This document shows positions 15,280 through 24,001 of a DNA stretch of 48,548 nucleotides, in pieces. The DNA comes from Bradyrhizobium jicamae (GTDB taxonomy: Bacteria; Pseudomonadota; Alphaproteobacteria; Rhizobiales; Xanthobacteraceae), in NCBI RefSeq assembly GCF_018130215.1, contig NZ_JAFCKQ010000059.1:1-48548 (forward strand). The letters are read 5' to 3'. How positions within the stretch are numbered: position 1 is the stretch's first letter; every line of letters starts with the position of its first letter. Below the pieces are notes generated by a model. That model did no database searches, was not told the DNA's origin, and saw only the letters and a program-made list of their open reading frames with translations. The position numbers and the translations under genes are program-made.

Positions 15280-16742
15280 ACAGCGCGCTTCCGTTCATCG
15301 CTGCCGCCGCGCTGCTGGCACTCGCCCTCGGCTTTCTCGCCCATCGCGGCAAGGACATGAACCTCGAGCAGTGGACGGTCGGCGGACGCGGTTTCGGCGC
15401 TCTCTTCGTGTTCCTGCTGCTCGCGGGCGAGATCTACACCACCTTCACATTCCTCGGCGGCAGCGGCTATGCCTACGGCAAGGGCGCGCCGGCCTATTAC
15501 ATTCTCGCCTACGGCACGCTTGCCTACGTGCTCTCCTATTTCATGCTGCCGCCGATCTGGCGCTACGCCAAGGAGAACCGGCTCTACTCGCAGTCGGACT
15601 TCTTCGTGCACAAATACGATAGTCCTGCGCTCGGCGTCCTTGTTGCGCTCGTCGATATCGTGGCGCTGATCCCCTACCTCGTGCTCCAGTTCAAGGGGCT
15701 CGGCATCATCGTCGACGTCGCGGGCTACGGCGCGATCTCGCCGACGCTGGCGATCTGGATCGGCGCGATCGTCGTCGCCGCCTATGTGATGGTCTCGGGC
15801 GTGCACGGCTCGGCCTGGACCTCGGTCGCCAAGGACAGCCTGATCCTCGGCGTCGTGATCTTCCTCGGCATCTACCTGCCCTATCACTACTATGGCGGGC
15901 TCGGATCGATGTTCGCCGCGATCGAGCAGGCCAAGCCGGGATTCACCGCGCTGCCGGCGCACGGCGAGAGCCTGTGGTGGTTCTCCTCGACCGTATTGCT
16001 CACTGCACTTGGCTTCTACATGTGGCCGCACGGTTTCGCATCGATCTACACGGCCAAAAACGCCACGGTGATCCGCAAGAATGCGATCGTTCTGCCGCTC
16101 TATCAGCTCATCCTGCTGTTCGTGTTTTTCGTCGGCTTTGCGGCAAGCCTGCAAATTCCCGGCCTCACGGGCTCGAACATCGACCTTGCGCTGTTCAAGC
16201 TGTCGGTCAAGACGTTCGATCCCTGGTTTGTCGGGGTGATCGGTGCGACCGGCGTGCTCACCGCCCTGGTGCCGGGCTCGATGATCCTGATGACCGCCGC
16301 GACGTTGATCGCCAACAATCTCTATCGTGTCGTCAACCCGTCGGCCGACGATCGGCAGATATCGCGGCTCGCAAAACTCCTGGTGCCTGTGGTGGCGCTG
16401 GTTGCGGTGTTCTTTACCCTGAAGGGCGGAGAGACCATCGTTGCGCTCCTGCTGATGGGCTACAGTTTCGTGACGCAGCTGTTTCCTGCCCTGGTGCTGA
16501 GCCTCGCACGCCGCAACATCGCCACGCGCGAGGGCGCAGCGGCGGGCATCATCGCCGGCGTCGCCACGGTGGCCGCCGTCAGCCTGACGGGCGCGAACTT
16601 CCACAAGTTGCCGTGGCTGCCGGTCCAGGTCCAGGACCTCAACATCGGCATCGTCGCACTGGCGGTGAATGTCATCGTGCTGATTGCGGTGAGCCTGACG
16701 ATGCGGGCCGCCGCAGCGCCGGCTCGCGCGCCCGCGGAATAA
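15276..16742 (+). CDS. Sodium:solute symporter, MctP-like
   Basis: A 488-residue inner-membrane permease of the SSS family with about 13 helices. Recognisable blocks are EQWTVGGRGFGALFVFLLLAG at residues 29-49, TFLGGSGYAYGKGAPAYYI, and WPHGFASIYTAKN in the middle. Together with the DUF3311 partner, this points to the MctP group described in Rhizobium leguminosarum, which takes up monocarboxylates (lactate, pyruvate) and alanine. The exact substrate here is not certain. The downstream GMC oxidoreductase gene begins about 100 bases later on the same strand and could process the imported compound. Confidence 0.85.
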   Translation: MNSALPFIAAAALLALALGFLAHRGKDMNLEQWTVGGRGFGALFVFLLLAGEIYTTFTFLGGSGYAYGKGAPAYYILAYGTLAYVLSYFMLPPIWRYAKENRLYSQSDFFVHKYDSPALGVLVALVDIVALIPYLVLQFKGLGIIVDVAGYGAISPTLAIWIGAIVVAAYVMVSGVHGSAWTSVAKDSLILGVVIFLGIYLPYHYYGGLGSMFAAIEQAKPGFTALPAHGESLWWFSSTVLLTALGFYMWPHGFASIYTAKNATVIRKNAIVLPLYQLILLFVFFVGFAASLQIPGLTGSNIDLALFKLSVKTFDPWFVGVIGATGVLTALVPGSMILMTAATLIANNLYRVVNPSADDRQISRLAKLLVPVVALVAVFFTLKGGETIVALLLMGYSFVTQLFPALVLSLARRNIATREGAAAGIIAGVATVAAVSLTGANFHKLPWLPVQVQDLNIGIVALAVNVIVLIAVSLTMRAAAAPARAPAE

Positions 16743-16841
16743 ATCCAGGACATCACTCGCGCCGGCGTCGCAAGCGGTCATCCCTTGTGCTTTGCGCCGG
16801 CTTTGGCCATTACTCTCAAGAACGACTGCCGGGAAGAGGAC

Positions 16842-18461
16842 ATGCCGCGAAGGCTCGAGGGTGATTTCGACTATATCGTCGTCGGCGCGGGCACGGCCGG
16901 CTGCATCATGGCCAACCGCCTCTCGGCCGATCCGAGGAAGCGCGTGCTGCTGCTGGAGGCCGGTGGCAACGACAACTGGATCTGGTTTCACATCCCGGTC
17001 GGCTACCTCTTTGCGATCGGCAATCCGCGCTCGGACTGGATGTTCAAGACCGAGGCCGAGCCGGGGCTGAATGGCCGTGCGCTCGCCTATCCCCGCGGCA
17101 AGGTGATCGGCGGCTCGTCGGCGATCAACGCCATGATCTCGATGCGCGGACAAGCCGCGGACTACGATCATTGGCGGCAACTCGGGCTTGCGGGCTGGAG
17201 CTACAGCGACGTGCTGCCCGCGTTCAGGCGGCTGGAGGATCACTTCCTCGGCGAAAGCGAACACCACGGTACAGGCGGCGGCTGGCGCATCGAGGCGCCG
17301 CGGCTGTCATGGCAAGTGCTCGACGCGGTCGGCGACGCCGCGGAAGAGATGGGCATAAAGCGCATCCCGGACTTCAACACCGGCGACAACGAAGGCACCA
17401 GCTATTTCCACGTCAACCAGAAGCGCGGCCGGCGCTGGTCGTCGGCGCGCGGCTTCCTCAAACCGGTGCTGAATCGCCAGAACCTGCGGCTCGAGACCAA
17501 TGTGCTGGTCGACCGCCTGATCGTCGAGAGCGGCCGTGCGACCGGCGTGCTGTTCCGGAAAGGCGACGAGACGATCGAGGCACGCGCCAGGGGCGAAGTG
17601 ATCCTGTGCGCCGGATCGATCGGATCGACGCAGGTGCTGCACCGCTCCGGCATCGGCCCGTCCGAATGGCTGTCGCCGCTCGGCATCGACATCGTGCTCG
17701 ACGTGCACGGCATCGGCCGCAATCTGCAGGATCACCTGCAGCAGCGCGCGATCTACAAGGTATCAGGCGTGCAGACGCTGAACGAGACCTATTACAACCT
17801 GATCCGCCGCGGCCTGATGGGCCTCGACTATGCGTTCCGCCGCCGCGGCCCGCTGACCATGGCGCCGTCACAGCTCGGCATCTTCACGCGTTCGGATGCG
17901 ACGCGATCGCGCGCCAACATCCAGTTCCATGTGCAGCCGCTCTCGCTCGACAAGTTTGGCGATCCCCTGCACCGCTTCCCCGCGATCACCGTGAGCGCCT
18001 GCAATCTGCAGCCGACCTCGCGCGGCACCGTGCGCATCCGCTCGGCCACGCCCGACGACAAGCCATCGATCGCGCCGAATTATCTCTCGACCGACGACGA
18101 TCGCCAGGTCGCAGCGGACGCGATCCGCACCACAAGGCGGCTGATGAAGCAGAAGGCGCTGGAGAAGTATCATCCCGAGGAATTCCTGCCCGGCCCGTCT
18201 GTCGGCGACGACGACGCCTCGCTGGCCAGGGCCGCCGGCGACATCGGCACCACGATCTTCCATCCCGTCGGCACGGCGAAGATGGGGACGGCGAACGATC
18301 CGATGGCTGTTGTCGACGAGCGCCTGCGCTTCTACGGCCTCGACGGACTGCGTATCGCCGATGCCTCGGTCATGCCGACCATCACCTCCGGGAACACCAA
18401 CACGCCGACCGCGATGATCGCCGAGAAAGGCGCGGCGATGATCCTGCAGGATGGACGCTAG
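16842..18461 (+). CDS. GMC family FAD-dependent oxidoreductase (choline/alcohol dehydrogenase-like)
   Basis: A 539-residue glucose-methanol-choline oxidoreductase. The FAD-binding dinucleotide fold is at residues 8-40 (DYIVVGAGTAGCIMANRLS, then LLLEAGG). The first GMC signature PRGKVIGGSSAINAM is near residue 87, the second, GSIGSTQVLHRSGIGP, near residue 260. The catalytic histidine is in FHPVGTAKMG, with the partner Asn in SGNTNTPTAM near the C-terminus. It oxidises an alcohol group; relatives include choline, alkyl-alcohol and PEG dehydrogenases. The ATG at 16842, with GGGAAGAGG upstream, is preferred over an earlier in-frame start. The neighbouring SSS symporter suggests a transported substrate. 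Confidence 0.88.
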   Translation: MPRRLEGDFDYIVVGAGTAGCIMANRLSADPRKRVLLLEAGGNDNWIWFHIPVGYLFAIGNPRSDWMFKTEAEPGLNGRALAYPRGKVIGGSSAINAMISMRGQAADYDHWRQLGLAGWSYSDVLPAFRRLEDHFLGESEHHGTGGGWRIEAPRLSWQVLDAVGDAAEEMGIKRIPDFNTGDNEGTSYFHVNQKRGRRWSSARGFLKPVLNRQNLRLETNVLVDRLIVESGRATGVLFRKGDETIEARARGEVILCAGSIGSTQVLHRSGIGPSEWLSPLGIDIVLDVHGIGRNLQDHLQQRAIYKVSGVQTLNETYYNLIRRGLMGLDYAFRRRGPLTMAPSQLGIFTRSDATRSRANIQFHVQPLSLDKFGDPLHRFPAITVSACNLQPTSRGTVRIRSATPDDKPSIAPNYLSTDDDRQVAADAIRTTRRLMKQKALEKYHPEEFLPGPSVGDDDASLARAAGDIGTTIFHPVGTAKMGTANDPMAVVDERLRFYGLDGLRIADASVMPTITSGNTNTPTAMIAEKGAAMILQDGR

Positions 18462-18492
18462 TGGGATTCCGCTTCCACGAAGGATCACGAGA

Positions 18493-18840
18493 ATGACCGG
18501 CGCCGAGAAAATATTGCTGTTCTCATATGGAACGTTGCAGCTCGAAAGCGTGCAGCTGTCGTCGTTCGGCCGCCGGCTGGCAGGGCGCCGCGACGCAATT
18601 CCGGGCTTCAAGAAGACCGTTGTCGAAGTCACCGACACCGATGTCCTGGCAAAGAGCGGTGAACGCTTTCACCCGATCGTCGTGCCGACGGATGATCGGA
18701 ATGAGACCGTCGACGGAATGGTGTTCGAAATCACCGCGGAGGAACTGGCCGCGGCCGACCGCTACGAGGTCTCCGACTACAAGCGCGTCGCGGTTGTCCT
18801 GTGCTCCGGCCTGAAAGCATGGGTCTACATCAAGGCCTGA
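18493..18840 (+). CDS. Gamma-glutamylcyclotransferase-like (AIG2-like) protein
   Basis: A 115-residue protein of the AIG2/GGCT fold, which in characterised members cleaves gamma-glutamyl amines to 5-oxoproline. The nucleophile-binding loop is FSYGTLQ near residues 9-15, and the conserved acidic residue is probably the Glu of AADRYEVSDYKR near residue 95. The ATG at 18493 has AAGGA at proper spacing. It follows the GMC gene by 31 bases, so may be cotranscribed. Its substrate is unknown; the family includes many uncharacterised bacterial members. Confidence 0.8.
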   Translation: MTGAEKILLFSYGTLQLESVQLSSFGRRLAGRRDAIPGFKKTVVEVTDTDVLAKSGERFHPIVVPTDDRNETVDGMVFEITAEELAAADRYEVSDYKRVAVVLCSGLKAWVYIKA

Positions 18841-18855
18841 CCGACCAGTTCGGCG

Positions 18856-20832
18856 ATGATCCCGGACGACCGATCATCGCCAAGCAACGATCCGGCGACA
18901 TCGTCGTTGTCACGGATGCCCTCTTGGATTTCGGCGCTTGACGACAAGACCGGCTTCGCCGGAGAGGCGCACCGCCGGTCCGGGCACGCGCCCGGCGCGA
19001 CCGGGATCCTGCTTGCGCTTGGCATCGTCTATGGCGACCTCGGCACCAGCCCGCTCTATACGCTGCAGACGATCGTTCACCTGACGGGTGACGGTTTCAC
19101 CCGCGAAGCTGCGCTCGGCTCGCTCTCGCTGATCTTCTGGGCGCTGATCATCACGATCTCGGTGAAGTATTGCCTGTTTGTGATGCGCGCCGACAACCAC
19201 GGTGAAGGCGGCATCCTTGCGCTGATGGCGCTGACCGGCGCGCGTTGGTCCGGTCGCGGAAGGTGGCTCGTCGCGCTTGGCCTGTTTGGTGCCGCCCTGA
19301 TCTACGGCGACGGCATCATCACGCCGGCGATCTCGGTGCTCAGCGCCGTCGAAGGCCTGAATGTCGCGACCAGCGCCTTCAGGCCGTACACGATGCCGAT
19401 CGCCGTCGGCATTCTGATCGCCCTGTTCGCGTTTCAGCGTCACGGTACCGCAACCGTCGGCAAGGCGTTCGGTCCGGTGATGCTGCTCTGGTTCGTGACG
19501 ATGGCGCTGCTCGGCATCGCCTCGGTCGTGCGGCATCCCGACGTGATCGGCGCGGTCAATCCGATGCTTGGCCTCCGGCTCCTCGCCACGCATGGCGTGC
19601 TGGGCTTCACCTTGCTCGGAGGCGTGTTCCTCGCGCTCACCGGGGGCGAAGCGCTCTACGCCGACATGGGGCATGTCGGTCGCGGGCCGATCCGCATCGC
19701 CTGGTACGGCATCGTGCTGCCCGCGCTGCTGCTCAACTACGCCGGACAGGTCGGCAACTTCGTCGCATCCCCCGATCGGACCGCCAATCCGTTCTTCAAG
19801 CTGGCGCCGGTCTGGGGCATCTACCCGCTGGTGACGCTCGCGACGCTGGCGACCATCATCGCAAGCCAGGCCATCATCACCGGCTCGTTCTCGATGACAC
19901 GCCAGGCCATGCAGCTCGGATGGTTTCCCGGCGTGCGGATCAACCAGACCTCGGCCGAGGAATATGGCCAGATCTACGTGCCCTTCGTGAACTGGATGAT
20001 GATGTGCCTGACCGTCGCGCTCACGATCGGCTTCGGCAGCTCGGACCGCCTCGCGGGTGCCTACGGCGCTGCCGTGTCCACGACCATGGTCCTGACCACC
20101 GCATTGCTTTACCGGGTGATGCGACGCAGGTGGCGCTGGGGCGTGCTGCACGCGGGCGCAATCGCAGGCCTGTTGCTCACGGTCGACCTTGCGTTCTTCC
20201 TCGCCAACCTCTTCAAGATCGCCGAGGGCGGCTGGATTCCGCTGCTGTTCGGCACCCTGGTGTTCGCCATCATGACCACCTGGCATTTCGGCATCGACGC
20301 GCTGCATCGGCGCAGCATGGCGCGATCGCAGCATATCGATGCGTTCTTCAACGGGCTCCGCGAGCAGCATATCACGCGCGTGCCGGGAACGGCGATATTC
20401 CTGACCCGGCTCAGCCACAGGATTCCGCCGATCATCGTCGACTATGTCAGGCAGGCACATTCGCTGCATCGAACGGCGGTCGCCCTGACGGTCAGTTTTG
20501 AAAGCGTTCCCCGCATCAGGTCCACCGATCGCATTCGTTGCGAGCAGCTTTGCGAGGGCATCTGGCACATCACCACGCATTTCGGCTTCGTCGAGATCCC
20601 CGACCTGCCGAACGTGCTCTCGAACGCGAAGGAGATCGGAGTGCCGATCCGGAACGATCCGACGTATTACGTCGAACGTCACGATCTCATCAACCGCGAG
20701 CGCCGCAATCCCATCGCCCGGCTCCGGATCGCGCTGTTTGCGTTCATGTCCCGGAATGCCGCCCACGCGATCGACCGCTTCAAGATTCCAAGCGCGTCGC
20801 TGATCGAGATCGGCAGCCGGATGGAACTGTAA
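18856..20832 (+). CDS. kup: Kup system potassium uptake protein
   Basis: A 658-residue KUP/HAK/KT family potassium:proton symporter. The signature GIVYGDLGTSPLYTLQ begins near residue 56, followed by about 12 membrane helices (for example DGIITPAISVLSAVEG and GEALYADMGHVGRGPIR) and a cytoplasmic C-terminal domain of about 200 residues. Rhizobiales usually have two or more kup paralogues. The start at 18856 (MIPDDRSS) lacks a clear ribosome site; an internal ATG at 18916 is an alternative and would only shorten the cytoplasmic leader. The gene lies only 15 bases after the cyclotransferase-like gene. Confidence 0.92.
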   Translation: MIPDDRSSPSNDPATSSLSRMPSWISALDDKTGFAGEAHRRSGHAPGATGILLALGIVYGDLGTSPLYTLQTIVHLTGDGFTREAALGSLSLIFWALIITISVKYCLFVMRADNHGEGGILALMALTGARWSGRGRWLVALGLFGAALIYGDGIITPAISVLSAVEGLNVATSAFRPYTMPIAVGILIALFAFQRHGTATVGKAFGPVMLLWFVTMALLGIASVVRHPDVIGAVNPMLGLRLLATHGVLGFTLLGGVFLALTGGEALYADMGHVGRGPIRIAWYGIVLPALLLNYAGQVGNFVASPDRTANPFFKLAPVWGIYPLVTLATLATIIASQAIITGSFSMTRQAMQLGWFPGVRINQTSAEEYGQIYVPFVNWMMMCLTVALTIGFGSSDRLAGAYGAAVSTTMVLTTALLYRVMRRRWRWGVLHAGAIAGLLLTVDLAFFLANLFKIAEGGWIPLLFGTLVFAIMTTWHFGIDALHRRSMARSQHIDAFFNGLREQHITRVPGTAIFLTRLSHRIPPIIVDYVRQAHSLHRTAVALTVSFESVPRIRSTDRIRCEQLCEGIWHITTHFGFVEIPDLPNVLSNAKEIGVPIRNDPTYYVERHDLINRERRNPIARLRIALFAFMSRNAAHAIDRFKIPSASLIEIGSRMEL

Positions 20833-21158
20833 GGCGTCAGGCTGCGATCGGCCGCCCGCCACAGGAAAAACGCCGTCCCCTCGAGGGGACGGCGCAACGC
20901 CACTCACGCGGTACTAAAGCCAAGTAGGCAACTCTTACGCAGGAGCGCTGACATTACGCTGACGGTTGCAAGACACCTTTGTTGCGGCCGTTCATGATCG
21001 GGAGCATCGCGCTCGGCCCGCTGCAGCGCACAATGTCATCCTTCACGAAATCGTCATCGCCCCGGCCCGCTTTGCCGGGACCGTCGGGAATAACCGCCTG
21101 CCCCCGCCAATCACCTCTCCCGGAAACCCAATCCCTGGGGCCCACGGGAGATTTTGCC
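20833..21158. other. Intergenic region after kup with a terminator-like palindrome
   Basis: These 326 bases contain no supported gene. The main element is the palindrome at 20871-20894. The rest leads to the metallophosphoesterase gene and should carry the promoter of the four-gene cluster, but I could not identify a confident -35/-10 pair or ECF-type motif. Confidence 0.5.
20871..20894. terminator. Terminator-like palindrome downstream of kup
   Basis: A 10-bp perfect stem CGCCGTCCCC around TCGA and its complement, making a 24-base palindrome 39 bases after the kup stop. An A run (AGGAAAAA) precedes it, so on the minus strand the hairpin is followed by T residues, the form of an intrinsic terminator for leftward transcription; rightward it lacks a U tract. 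Confidence 0.6.
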
Positions 21159-22109
21159 ATGAGCGGACACGATCACGACCATCATGATCAGGAAAAAGGC
21201 GTCAGCCGACGCAAAGTGCTGGAATGCATGACCTGGGCCGGCACCGGCGTGCTCTGGACCATCACCGGCGGCGTGCCGCATTCGCTCGGCATCGTCGGCT
21301 CGGCGGCCGCGGCCGAGCCGACCGGCATGACCTTCATGCAGATCAGCGACAGCCATGTCGGCTTCGACAAGCCCGCCAATCCGAACGCCAAGGGCACGCT
21401 GGAGGAAGCGATCGGCAAGGTCAGGGCGATGCAGGCCAAGCCGTCCTTCATGATCCACACCGGCGACATCACCCATTTGTCGAAGGCGTCCGAATTCGAC
21501 GATGCCGAGCGCATCATCTCGGAGGCCAAGCTCGACGTACACTACGTGCCCGGCGAGCACGATTTCATCGACGAGGAGGTCAAGCTCTACAAGGAGCGCT
21601 ACGGCCGCGGCACCGTGGGCGCGGGCTACTATTCCTTCGATGCCGGTGGTGTCCATTTCGTCGGCCTCGTCAATGTCGTCGATCTCAAGGGCGGCGGGCT
21701 CGGCAATCTCGGCAACGAGCAGCTCGAGTGGCTCGAGAACGACCTCAAGGGCCGCTCCAAATCGACGCCGATCGTGCTGTTCGCCCACATCCCGCTGTGG
21801 ACGGTCTATCCGCAATGGGGCTGGGGCACCGAGGACGGCGCCCGCGCGCTCGAATACGTCAAGGGTTTTGGCTCGGTCACCGTGCTCAACGGCCACATCC
21901 ACCAAGTGATGCAGAAGGTCGAGGGCAACGTCACCTTCCACACCGCGCGCTCGACAGCCTTCCCGCAGCCGGCGCCGGGGTCTGCCCCCTCGCCCGGTCC
22001 GATGAAGGTCGAGGATGCCAAGCTGCGCAGCATGCTCGGGGTCGCCAGCATCAACTTCAAGCAGAACAACCAGCCGCTGGCCATCATCGACACGCCACTG
22101 CAGGGCTAA
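21159..22109 (+). CDS. Exported metallophosphoesterase (calcineurin-like, Tat signal)
   Basis: A 316-residue calcineurin-like phosphoesterase. A histidine-rich leader (HDHDHHD, residues 4-10) precedes a twin-arginine signal, SRRKVLECMTWAG around residues 16-28, and an AAAAEP cleavage region. Two-metal motifs follow in order: QISDSHVG, HTGDITH, VPGEHDF, LFAHIPLW and LNGHIHQ. It should fold in the cytoplasm and be exported to the periplasm by Tat. The ATG at 21159 is preceded by CGGGAG. It leads a likely operon with a cupredoxin, an ECF sigma factor and an anti-sigma factor. The substrate is unknown. The upstream in-frame extension has no homology and was dropped. Confidence 0.85.
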   Translation: MSGHDHDHHDQEKGVSRRKVLECMTWAGTGVLWTITGGVPHSLGIVGSAAAAEPTGMTFMQISDSHVGFDKPANPNAKGTLEEAIGKVRAMQAKPSFMIHTGDITHLSKASEFDDAERIISEAKLDVHYVPGEHDFIDEEVKLYKERYGRGTVGAGYYSFDAGGVHFVGLVNVVDLKGGGLGNLGNEQLEWLENDLKGRSKSTPIVLFAHIPLWTVYPQWGWGTEDGARALEYVKGFGSVTVLNGHIHQVMQKVEGNVTFHTARSTAFPQPAPGSAPSPGPMKVEDAKLRSMLGVASINFKQNNQPLAIIDTPLQG

Positions 22110-22127
22110 CGGAAGGACGACAAGGCC

Positions 22128-22472
22128 ATGACTTCGATCAATCGCCGCGACTTCGGCATCGCCGTGGTCGCGACCCTGCTGCTGCCTGTGTCCGCGGCCC
22201 GCGCCGAGGACACTGCGGCTCGCGCCGGAGACGTCGCGGTGCATATCGACAACTTCTCGTTCGATCCGGCCCAGCTCAACGTGAAGGTCGGCACTACCGT
22301 GACCTGGACCAACCGGGACGACATCCCGCACACCGTGGTGTGCCCGGCCAAGTTCCGCTCCAAGGCGATGGACACCGACGGCAGCTTCTCGTTCACCTTC
22401 ACGGAAGCCGGCGAATACAAGTACTTCTGTTCGCTGCATCCGCACATGACAGGCAGCATCAAGGTTGGGTAA
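22128..22472 (+). CDS. Periplasmic cupredoxin, amicyanin/plastocyanin-like
   Basis: A 114-residue type 1 copper protein with a signal peptide carrying a twin-arginine-like NRRDFG motif (residues 5-10) and cleavage near AARAED. The copper ligands are His68 (DDIPHTV), Cys101, His104 and Met107 in FCSLHPHM. The short C-x2-H-x2-M loop is that of amicyanin and related cupredoxins. It would carry electrons or bind copper in the periplasm. The ATG at 22128 follows GGAAGGACG. It starts 18 bases after the metallophosphoesterase stop, so the two are almost certainly cotranscribed. Confidence 0.9.
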   Translation: MTSINRRDFGIAVVATLLLPVSAARAEDTAARAGDVAVHIDNFSFDPAQLNVKVGTTVTWTNRDDIPHTVVCPAKFRSKAMDTDGSFSFTFTEAGEYKYFCSLHPHMTGSIKVG

Positions 22473-22566
22473 TTTGTCCACCCATGTCATCACAACCATG
22501 CCCGGCCGGTGGGTCTCCGCCCCCGGCCGGGCGCGAGCCGTTTCTGGAACTGCCGGGCAGGACACG

Positions 22567-23124
22567 ATGGCCGTCAAAGCGCCGCAAGACGATCCCGAAA
22601 AGGCGCGGCGCTTTCGCGAGGCCGCGCTGCCCTATCTCGACGACGCCTATACGCTGGCGCGCTATCTCCTGCGCGACGCCGCCGATGCCGAGGATGCGGT
22701 GCAGGAGTGCTACCTGCGCGCCTACAAGCATTTCGACAGCTACCGCGGACCTGCGATGAAGCCGTGGCTGTTCGCGATCCTGCGCAATGTCTGCCGCGCC
22801 GAATTCGCCCGGCGCAAGACTGCGCCTGCTCCCGTCGAGGAGGTGCCTGAGAGCACCGACCAGGCGCCGCTGTGGCATGAGACCCCGGAGACGCCGGAGA
22901 AGCAGATGCTTCGCCGCTTCGACGGCGATACCGTGCGCAAGCTGATCGCGGCGCTGGCCGAGCCGTTCCGCGAGACCTTCGTGCTAAGGGAAATCCAGAA
23001 TCTTTCATACCGCGAGATCGCCGACGTCGCCGCCGTGCCTGTGGGCACCGTGATGTCCCGCCTCGCGCGCGCCCGCGCCATGCTGCGATCGGCCTGGCTT
23101 GCGGAACAGGAGCAAGCGAAATGA
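22567..23124 (+). CDS. ECF RNA polymerase sigma factor
   Basis: A 185-residue extracytoplasmic-function sigma factor. Region 2 contains ALPYLDDAYTLARYLL and DAEDAVQECYLRAYKHFDSY (residues about 19-60), with PWLFAILRNVCRAEFARR as the DNA-melting segment; region 4 has LREIQNLSYREIADVAAVPVGTVMSRLARAR (written here in parts: helix-turn-helix at about residues 143-170). The ATG at 22567 has GCAGGA upstream; earlier in-frame codons lack homology. Its stop overlaps the anti-sigma ATG (ATGA). Its regulon is probably this cluster plus unknown genes; promoter autoregulation is an inference. Confidence 0.92.
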   Translation: MAVKAPQDDPEKARRFREAALPYLDDAYTLARYLLRDAADAEDAVQECYLRAYKHFDSYRGPAMKPWLFAILRNVCRAEFARRKTAPAPVEEVPESTDQAPLWHETPETPEKQMLRRFDGDTVRKLIAALAEPFRETFVLREIQNLSYREIADVAAVPVGTVMSRLARARAMLRSAWLAEQEQAK

Positions 23125-23885
23125 CCTGCGAGGAAGCCGAAGTGCTGCTTCACGCGCTGATCGACGGCGAACTCGACGCCGGCCATGCGCGCGAGGTGGA
23201 AGCCCATATCGAGGGGTGCGCGCATTGCACGGCCCTGATGCAGGACTATCGCGAAATCAGCCAGGCGATGGCCGAGACCGAGGTGCGCTACAAGGCGCCG
23301 CTCGAGCTGCGCCGCAAGATCGAGAAGGCGTTGCCACAACCGCAAGCGGTGCCGAGCCGGCGCTCGGTGCTGCGCGGTTTCGCGCTGGGCTCCGCGGTGT
23401 CGGCGATGGCCGCCACCGGCCTGTTCGCGATCGTGCTGCGCAATGACGACGAGCAGCGCATCGAGGCCGAAGTGGTGTCGGCGCATCTGCGCTCGCTGCA
23501 GGCGGGCCACCTCACCGACGTGATCTCGACCGACCAGCACACGGTGAAGCCGTGGTTCAACGGCAAGCTCGACGTCTCGCCGCCGGTCATCGATCTCACC
23601 GCGCAAGGCTTTACGCTGATCGGCGGCCGGCTCGACTACGTCAACGCCCGCGAGATCGGCGCCGTGGTCTACAAGCGGCGCCAGCACGTCATCAACCTGT
23701 TCGTGGCGCAGACCGCGAACACCGAACGTCGCGCGGCGACGATGACGACGCTACAGGGCTTCAACATCCGCCGCTGGAGCGACCGCGGCCTGAACTACTG
23801 GGCCGTGAGCGACATCGGCGCCGACGAGCTGTCGGAATTCGGCGAGAAGTTCGAGACCGCAATGCGGGCGAACAAGGAGGGATGA
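23121..23885 (+). CDS. Zinc-binding anti-sigma factor, membrane-anchored
   Basis: A 254-residue anti-sigma factor. The N-terminal cytoplasmic ZAS domain has the H-x3-C-x2-C motif at His29, Cys33 and Cys36 (EAHIEGCAHC). One membrane segment spans about residues 83-108 (GFALGSAVSAMAATGLFAIVL), followed by a periplasmic domain containing HTVKPWFNGKLDVSPPV, a block shared with copper- and redox-linked anti-sigma proteins of Rhizobiales. The ATG overlaps the sigma factor stop by four bases, so both are made in step. It would hold the sigma factor inactive until an envelope signal releases it. Confidence 0.9.
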   Translation: MTCEEAEVLLHALIDGELDAGHAREVEAHIEGCAHCTALMQDYREISQAMAETEVRYKAPLELRRKIEKALPQPQAVPSRRSVLRGFALGSAVSAMAATGLFAIVLRNDDEQRIEAEVVSAHLRSLQAGHLTDVISTDQHTVKPWFNGKLDVSPPVIDLTAQGFTLIGGRLDYVNAREIGAVVYKRRQHVINLFVAQTANTERRAATMTTLQGFNIRRWSDRGLNYWAVSDIGADELSEFGEKFETAMRANKEG

Positions 23886-23908
23886 GAGTCGCAGGGCGGA
23901 TTGGATCA

Positions 23909-23995
23909 GTAGCCCGGATGCAGCGAAGCGAAATCCGGTGCCGGTCCATCCGCGGGGAAGCTTTTCCGGATTTCGCTGCGCGTCATCCGGGCTAC
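23909..23995. repeat. REP-like inverted repeat between convergent genes
   Basis: Two 30-base arms: GTAGCCCGGATGCAGCGAAG and the following bases through 23938, and the complementary arm 23966-23995 ending CATCCGGGCTAC. They differ at a few positions and are separated by 27 bases. This GTAGCCCGGATG repeat family is widespread in proteobacterial intergenic DNA. It lies between the convergent anti-sigma and hpnO genes and may also end transcription from both sides. Confidence 0.8.
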
Positions 23996-24001
23996 GGGTT
24001 C

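Noticed and set aside
15240..17267. A 675-codon leftward open frame across the symporter and oxidoreductase genes
   Set aside because: It runs antisense to two clearly recognisable genes and has the repetitive charged composition of a shadow frame.
18910..20907. A 665-codon leftward open frame opposite kup
   Set aside because: Antisense shadow of kup; no domain, signal peptide or membrane segment.
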